Assembly (NCBI GenBank): GCA_017447865.1
Contig: JAFSMO010000016.1
Span: forward strand, 1-64,000
Source of the DNA: Thermoguttaceae bacterium
GTDB lineage: Bacteria > Planctomycetota > Planctomycetia > Pirellulales > Thermoguttaceae
Length of the DNA stretch: 64,000 nucleotides
Direction: 5' to 3'
The position numbers and the translations under genes are program-made. Shown piece by piece: positions 60,262-64,000 of this stretch; the stretch's first letter is position 1, and the number at the start of each line of letters is the position of its first letter. The notes under the pieces were generated by a model that made no database searches, had not been told where the DNA came from, and was given only the letters and a program-made list of their open reading frames with translations.

Positions 60262-63200
60262 ATGCCAAAACACTCGTTCTCGCTTGCTGCCCTTTTGGCG
60301 GCTGCAATGTTTAGCGCCGCGGCAGTTCAGGCGGAAGATTTGGATTATTACTGGACTGGCGCCGCCAGCAACACATACTGGGCCACCCAAAACTGGAACG
60401 TCGGTGCGCCGGACGGTCCCGTCGCCACAGCAGGCCTGGACGATGCCTCAAACAACATAACGGCGTACATGCTCGACAGCAAAGGCAGCAGCATCACGTT
60501 TGACTTCAGCCGCATGGGCGACGCGGTCAAAACCCTGAACATCGGCGAGATCGGCGGCACGACTACCGCGACGGTCAACCGAAGCGGGGGGACTCTGAAT
60601 ATTCAGGCGAATAAAACCATCAACGTCCTGGACAATGGTACGTTTAACATTTCTCAGGGCTTTACCATTGACGCGAATGGCAAACTGGCCGTTAATGGCG
60701 GAACGCTTAATGACACCGGCGCGGGACTTTACGTCAACGGTCTTTTGAGCATTAGCAAAGGAACGTTCACGTTTAACAACAGCGGCAATCAGATCCAGTC
60801 CAACGGAATGATCGAAGTCACGGGCGGCGCTTTTACCGTTGCAGCAGCCAATTCCCTGCGAATCGGAAACGCGACCAACTCAACGATGAACATCAGCGGC
60901 GGCGAAGTGACGGTCAATTCTCCCGCTTATATTGGTGTCTCGGCCAACACCGGGACCATCAATCAGTCCGGAGGAACCGTAACGTTCAACGGCGCACTTG
61001 ATTTTGGCTGGGGCAACGGCGCGGTCGGCGAATACAACCTCACCGGCGGCGTTCTTAACACGACGGCCGACGCGGGTCTGTGGACGGGTAACCCCTCGGG
61101 GATCAGCACGTTCACCGTGGACGGCGGAACCGCGAATTTCAACAAATCCGGCGAATCGTTTACCGTCGGTCTTGGCGGAACCAACGAGCTGGCGAACGTC
61201 TTCACGCTCAGCTCCGGAACGGTCAACGCGGCAGACACGTTTGCCGTCAAGTACGGCGGAGTCCTCAACGTCGCCGGCGGTGAATTCAACGCGCCAAACC
61301 TTACGGTGGATGGCCGGAGCTCGTTCAACTTGACAAACGGAACGGCAGCGGTGAACTCCATCGACATGAACGGCGGAACGTTCATTCAGACGAACGGGAC
61401 CCTCAACGGAACCACGTCGATCGCGGGTTCTTACTCTCTCGCATCCGACGCGACGTTCGTTCCCGCCGGAACGCTTGCCGTCAGCGGCAACGCGACGCTC
61501 AACGGAACGATCGACTTGGCCAACTATTCCAATTATGTTGGAACGTACGGCGAAACGATCGATTTGGTTACTGCGTCCACCATTGCAGGAACGCCGACCT
61601 TTGTCAACGCTCCGGCAGACTGGACGGCCGCTGGGTCTGCGACGGCCTTGACCGCAACCTATACCGGCGGCGAAGGCAAGTACTACTGGACCGGCGCGAC
61701 CAACAACACATACTACACCGGCTCCAACTGGTCGATCAACGGCGCCCAGTTTACCGAAACCTACATCGGCGGCAGCCCGGCAACGTTCGACAAAGACTGC
61801 TACATCCTCACCACCAACGGAACCGTGAATGTTGACTGGAGCAACTTCGGCGTGGCTTCGCTGACGGTCGGAAACGGCGTCGGCGGCAATATGGGCACGG
61901 CCGAGATCTCCCGCGGCGGCTCGACCGAACTGAAAACCAAGCTGACGATCAACAAAGGCGGAACGGCCACCATCGGCGGCGTGTTCTCCATCACCGATTA
62001 CAACGGCACGCCCGCAGTGTTGACCGTCAACGGCGGAACGTTCACCGCCAACAGCTCGACGGAGGTTTCCGGAAAACTGACCGTTGATGATGGAAACTAC
62101 AACGCCAACGGAGCGGTAACCGTCAATAACGGCGGATCGCTCACCGTCAACGGTGGAACGTTCACCTATGCCTCTACCTCCAATTTTGTGGACAACGGAA
62201 CGATCACGATCAACGGCGGTGAGTTCGTCGTCAACGAGGGAAGCGGAACGTTCCGCGTCGGCGGAGCGGTCAATACGGCCTCATTCAACGTGGATGGCGG
62301 AAAAGCGACCTTCAACACGACCACTTACATTGCCACGTCCTCCAATGGAACGTTTAACCAGTCCAACGGGGAAACCGAGTTCAACGGCGATCTCATCCTT
62401 GGCTGGGGCAATTTTGCGGGAACTTACAACCTTACCGGCGGGACCCTCACGACGAACGGTACCGCGGGCCTGTGGAACGCCAACGGCTCCGGTATCAGCG
62501 TGTTTAACGTCGATGGCGGCGTCGCCAATTTCAATCGGGCGGTCGAATCCTTCACGATCGGCACCGGCGGATCCTCCGAGCTGGCGAACGAATTTAACCT
62601 GAGTTCCGGAGAAGTCAACGCGGCGGATACGTTCGCGGTAAAATACGGCGGAAAACTCAACGTTGACGGGGACGGCGTCCTCAACGCCAAGACGCTCGAG
62701 ATCAACTCCAACGGCACGCTCAACCTGACCGCCGGCACGATCAACCCCGGTGAAGGCGGGATCACGTCCTCCGACGAGTCTTACACCATCAACCTTTCCG
62801 GCGGAACGTTCGGCACGAACGGCGCGAGCTGGTCCTCCGATCTGGACGCTGATGTCGCAGAGGGCAAGACGGTCACCTTCGCACCGGAAGCAGACCAGAC
62901 GATTACTTGGGGCGGAAACCTGGGCGGAGAAGGCGACGTTAAAGTGGCCGGTGAAGGAACGTTCAACCTGACCGGAACGGCCAACAACGTCGTCGTTGAA
63001 GACGGCGCCAGACTCCTCCTAGATGGCGAAATCCTTGGCGACCTGGTCATGAACAGTAACCTGGAGGTTTATCTGGACGAGCTGACGGATCCGTTTATCA
63101 TCGATGGCAATATCGCCGGCGACGGCGCCATTCAGTTCTTCACGGATAATCCACTGGAATATCTCGACCAGCAGGTGATTTTCCTCCAAAGCGACGACAC

Positions 63201-63393
63201 GGTCCTTGACGTCATCGCGGCGATGTTCGAATTCCCCGAAGCGGGAGAAGGATTCAGCTGGGACTACGGCCAGAACGGCAATCTGTTCTGGGTGGGCCTG
63301 GTTGACTCCTCTGCCGGAAACGTTCCGGAACCGGCAACCTGGACCCTGCTCCTCCTCGGCGCGTTCGGTCTGCTTTACTGGCGGAAGAAATAA
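60262..63393 (+). CDS. Giant secreted beta-repeat protein with internal duplication and PEP-CTERM tail
   Basis: A 1043-residue exported protein; the start at 60262 (MPKHSFSLAALLAAAM) follows AGGAAGA, so the frame upstream to 60235 is not used. A signal peptide ends near VQAED. Two similar halves follow: the first begins YYWTGAASNTYW (about 30) and the second YYWTGATNNTYY (about 475). Both contain Asn/Gly/Thr-rich beta-repeat stretches with matching motifs (LSSGTVNAADTFAVKYGG and LSSGEVNAADTFAVKYGG). The C-terminus is VPEPATW, a hydrophobic helix and WRKK, a PEP-CTERM signal. It is an exosortase substrate for the cell surface. A FemAB-like gene lies on the other strand. Confidence 0.85.
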   Translation: MPKHSFSLAALLAAAMFSAAAVQAEDLDYYWTGAASNTYWATQNWNVGAPDGPVATAGLDDASNNITAYMLDSKGSSITFDFSRMGDAVKTLNIGEIGGTTTATVNRSGGTLNIQANKTINVLDNGTFNISQGFTIDANGKLAVNGGTLNDTGAGLYVNGLLSISKGTFTFNNSGNQIQSNGMIEVTGGAFTVAAANSLRIGNATNSTMNISGGEVTVNSPAYIGVSANTGTINQSGGTVTFNGALDFGWGNGAVGEYNLTGGVLNTTADAGLWTGNPSGISTFTVDGGTANFNKSGESFTVGLGGTNELANVFTLSSGTVNAADTFAVKYGGVLNVAGGEFNAPNLTVDGRSSFNLTNGTAAVNSIDMNGGTFIQTNGTLNGTTSIAGSYSLASDATFVPAGTLAVSGNATLNGTIDLANYSNYVGTYGETIDLVTASTIAGTPTFVNAPADWTAAGSATALTATYTGGEGKYYWTGATNNTYYTGSNWSINGAQFTETYIGGSPATFDKDCYILTTNGTVNVDWSNFGVASLTVGNGVGGNMGTAEISRGGSTELKTKLTINKGGTATIGGVFSITDYNGTPAVLTVNGGTFTANSSTEVSGKLTVDDGNYNANGAVTVNNGGSLTVNGGTFTYASTSNFVDNGTITINGGEFVVNEGSGTFRVGGAVNTASFNVDGGKATFNTTTYIATSSNGTFNQSNGETEFNGDLILGWGNFAGTYNLTGGTLTTNGTAGLWNANGSGISVFNVDGGVANFNRAVESFTIGTGGSSELANEFNLSSGEVNAADTFAVKYGGKLNVDGDGVLNAKTLEINSNGTLNLTAGTINPGEGGITSSDESYTINLSGGTFGTNGASWSSDLDADVAEGKTVTFAPEADQTITWGGNLGGEGDVKVAGEGTFNLTGTANNVVVEDGARLLLDGEILGDLVMNSNLEVYLDELTDPFIIDGNIAGDGAIQFFTDNPLEYLDQQVIFLQSDDTVLDVIAAMFEFPEAGEGFSWDYGQNGNLFWVGLVDSSAGNVPEPATWTLLLLGAFGLLYWRKK

Positions 63394-63395
63394 TA

Positions 63396-63587
63396 TGGAG
63401 TGCGGTGATACAGTCGCGCAGCGACATTCACCGCTTTCCCTTGCGGCAATACGGCCTCGAAGAGGCATTTGCCGCTGAAGTACGCTGGGCTTTCCCCACG
63501 CGAAAAACATTTTTTCACCGCCACCTTTTTCGGCCGCTAAGTGAAAGCGGCAAAGGAAGCCTTCGGCTTCTGTATTGCCGCACTCCA
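63396..63587. mobile_element. MITE-like element with ~15-bp terminal inverted repeats
   Basis: TGGAGTGCGGTGATA (63396-63410) is complementary, with two mismatches, to TATTGCCGCACTCCA (63573-63587). Inside are smaller hairpins (GGCAATACGGCCTCGAAGAGGCATTTGCC at 63442-63470, and GAAGCCTTCGGCTTC). No transposase is present. It lies at the 3' end of the PEP-CTERM gene. Confidence 0.55.
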
Positions 63588-63590
63588 AAA

Positions 63591-63628
63591 AAAGAGACGA
63601 CGCTGAAAACGTCGTCTCTTTTTTTTAA
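63591..63628. terminator. Bidirectional terminator
   Basis: AAAGAGACGACG (63591-63602) pairs with CGTCGTCTCTTT (63610-63621), with T runs on both strands. It separates the convergent PEP-CTERM and FemAB-like genes. Confidence 0.85.
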
Positions 63629-63642
63629 TTCATAATTGAATC

Positions 63643-64000
63643 TCACGGGATCCCCCTCACGATCCACGGCCCAATGATCCGCGTGACCCAGACGGGCAGA
63701 CGCTTCCAGACCCGGATCGCCAGGCCATACGTCGAATTGTCCGGGCGCACGTCGTCCATGGTCCCTTCGCGGACATAATATTTCCAGACGACCGGCACCT
63801 CTTCCGCGCCCCACTGCTTCTTGAAATGCCACGTTCCTCCGCCGACCGAGCTGCGGCCAAAGTCGAAAATCTTCGCGCCGCGGTCCTCCAGACTGTGCTT
63901 GAGAAGATTCCAGTACAAAAACATGTTGGCGCACTGGGCGTTTGCCCACCGGAGCGTCCCGGCGCTCGGAACCTCCGTGATCTCGCGGCCGTGCACGAGG
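63643..64000 (-). CDS. FemAB-like PEP-CTERM-associated protein (partial, runs off the window)
   Basis: The last 118 residues of a protein whose start lies beyond the right edge. NMFLYWNLLKHSLEDRG and FDFGRSSVGGGTWHFKKQWG match the FemAB/GNAT-like family that accompanies PEP-CTERM/exosortase systems. FemAB relatives transfer an amino acid or acyl group to cell-envelope polymers; in the exosortase context the substrate is unknown. It lies convergent to a PEP-CTERM protein gene. The terminator between them serves both. The remainder of the gene, and any exosortase near it, cannot be seen. Confidence 0.7.
   Translation of the reverse strand, partial: LVHGREITEVPSAGTLRWANAQCANMFLYWNLLKHSLEDRGAKIFDFGRSSVGGGTWHFKKQWGAEEVPVVWKYYVREGTMDDVRPDNSTYGLAIRVWKRLPVWVTRIIGPWIVRGIP

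Overview
The window looks like a chromosomal stretch of a planctomycete (Planctomycetota, probably a Pirellulales or Thermoguttaceae-type lineage). I infer this from the protein content. It has two very large secreted beta-repeat proteins with a VPEPATW PEP-CTERM sorting tail and a FemAB-like PEP-CTERM-associated gene. It also has a Ser/Thr kinase fused to a formylglycine-enzyme (FGE) fold, a secreted protein resembling the hydrazine-synthase alpha middle domain with CxxCH motifs, a TM-plus-alpha/alpha-toroid protein, a small membrane protein starting MRLTLRTLL, and a Cys/Pro repeat protein of the kind expected in a proteinaceous wall. An lnt gene implies lipoproteins. feoAB and lut-type genes fit an anoxic or micro-oxic, fermentation-product-rich habitat such as gut. 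I saw no phage, transposase, tRNA, rRNA or CRISPR.

Layout. 0-10 kb: BNR/sialidase-like protein (-), GldF/GldG-like ABC permease fusion, PlsC-type acyltransferase, a DUF4261-like protein, the toroid protein, a hairpin-repeat array and two secreted beta-propellers. 10-16.6 kb: kinase-FGE protein, then a CoA-transferase and FGGY sugar kinase (-) facing a Tat-signal cupin resembling D-lyxose isomerase. 16.8-25.4 kb: PEP-CTERM protein 1, lnt, a FliN-like protein, argH. 25.4-36.3 kb: repeats, NPCBM/HZS-alpha-like/CxxCH protein, an Asp-rich protein, UbiD-family decarboxylase, SNF2 helicase. 36.3-46 kb (all -): LutA- and LutC-like proteins, a secreted unknown, a PfkB kinase coupled to a deoxyhypusine-synthase-like gene, a secreted unknown, guaB, and the Cys/Pro repeat protein. 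46.5-54.6 kb (+): HtrA-like protease, an MRLTLRTLL protein, an hpf-ptsN-ptsH-ptsI regulatory PTS block, a DUF2344 protein and an RNase E/G. 54.6-57.6 kb: feoA-feoB-Cys-rich small protein under a dense array of DtxR/IdeR-like operators. 57.8-64 kb: Pro-rich secreted protein, second BNR protein, PEP-CTERM protein 2, and a FemAB-like gene running off the end.

Non-coding structure is unusually rich. About ten promoters share a TTGnnn / 16-nt spacer / TAnnnT architecture. Several intergenic repeat families occur: a ~130-bp composite in four copies, heptamer microsatellites at five loci, a 61/43-bp hairpin array and a MITE-like element. One palindromic repeat also appears inside the kinase gene, where it codes for the linker. 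The most interesting regulatory candidates are the feo operator array with its 105-bp promoter duplication, a pair of mutually exclusive hairpins that include the lnt ribosome-binding site, and a consensus promoter driving a truncated ORF antisense to a beta-propeller gene.
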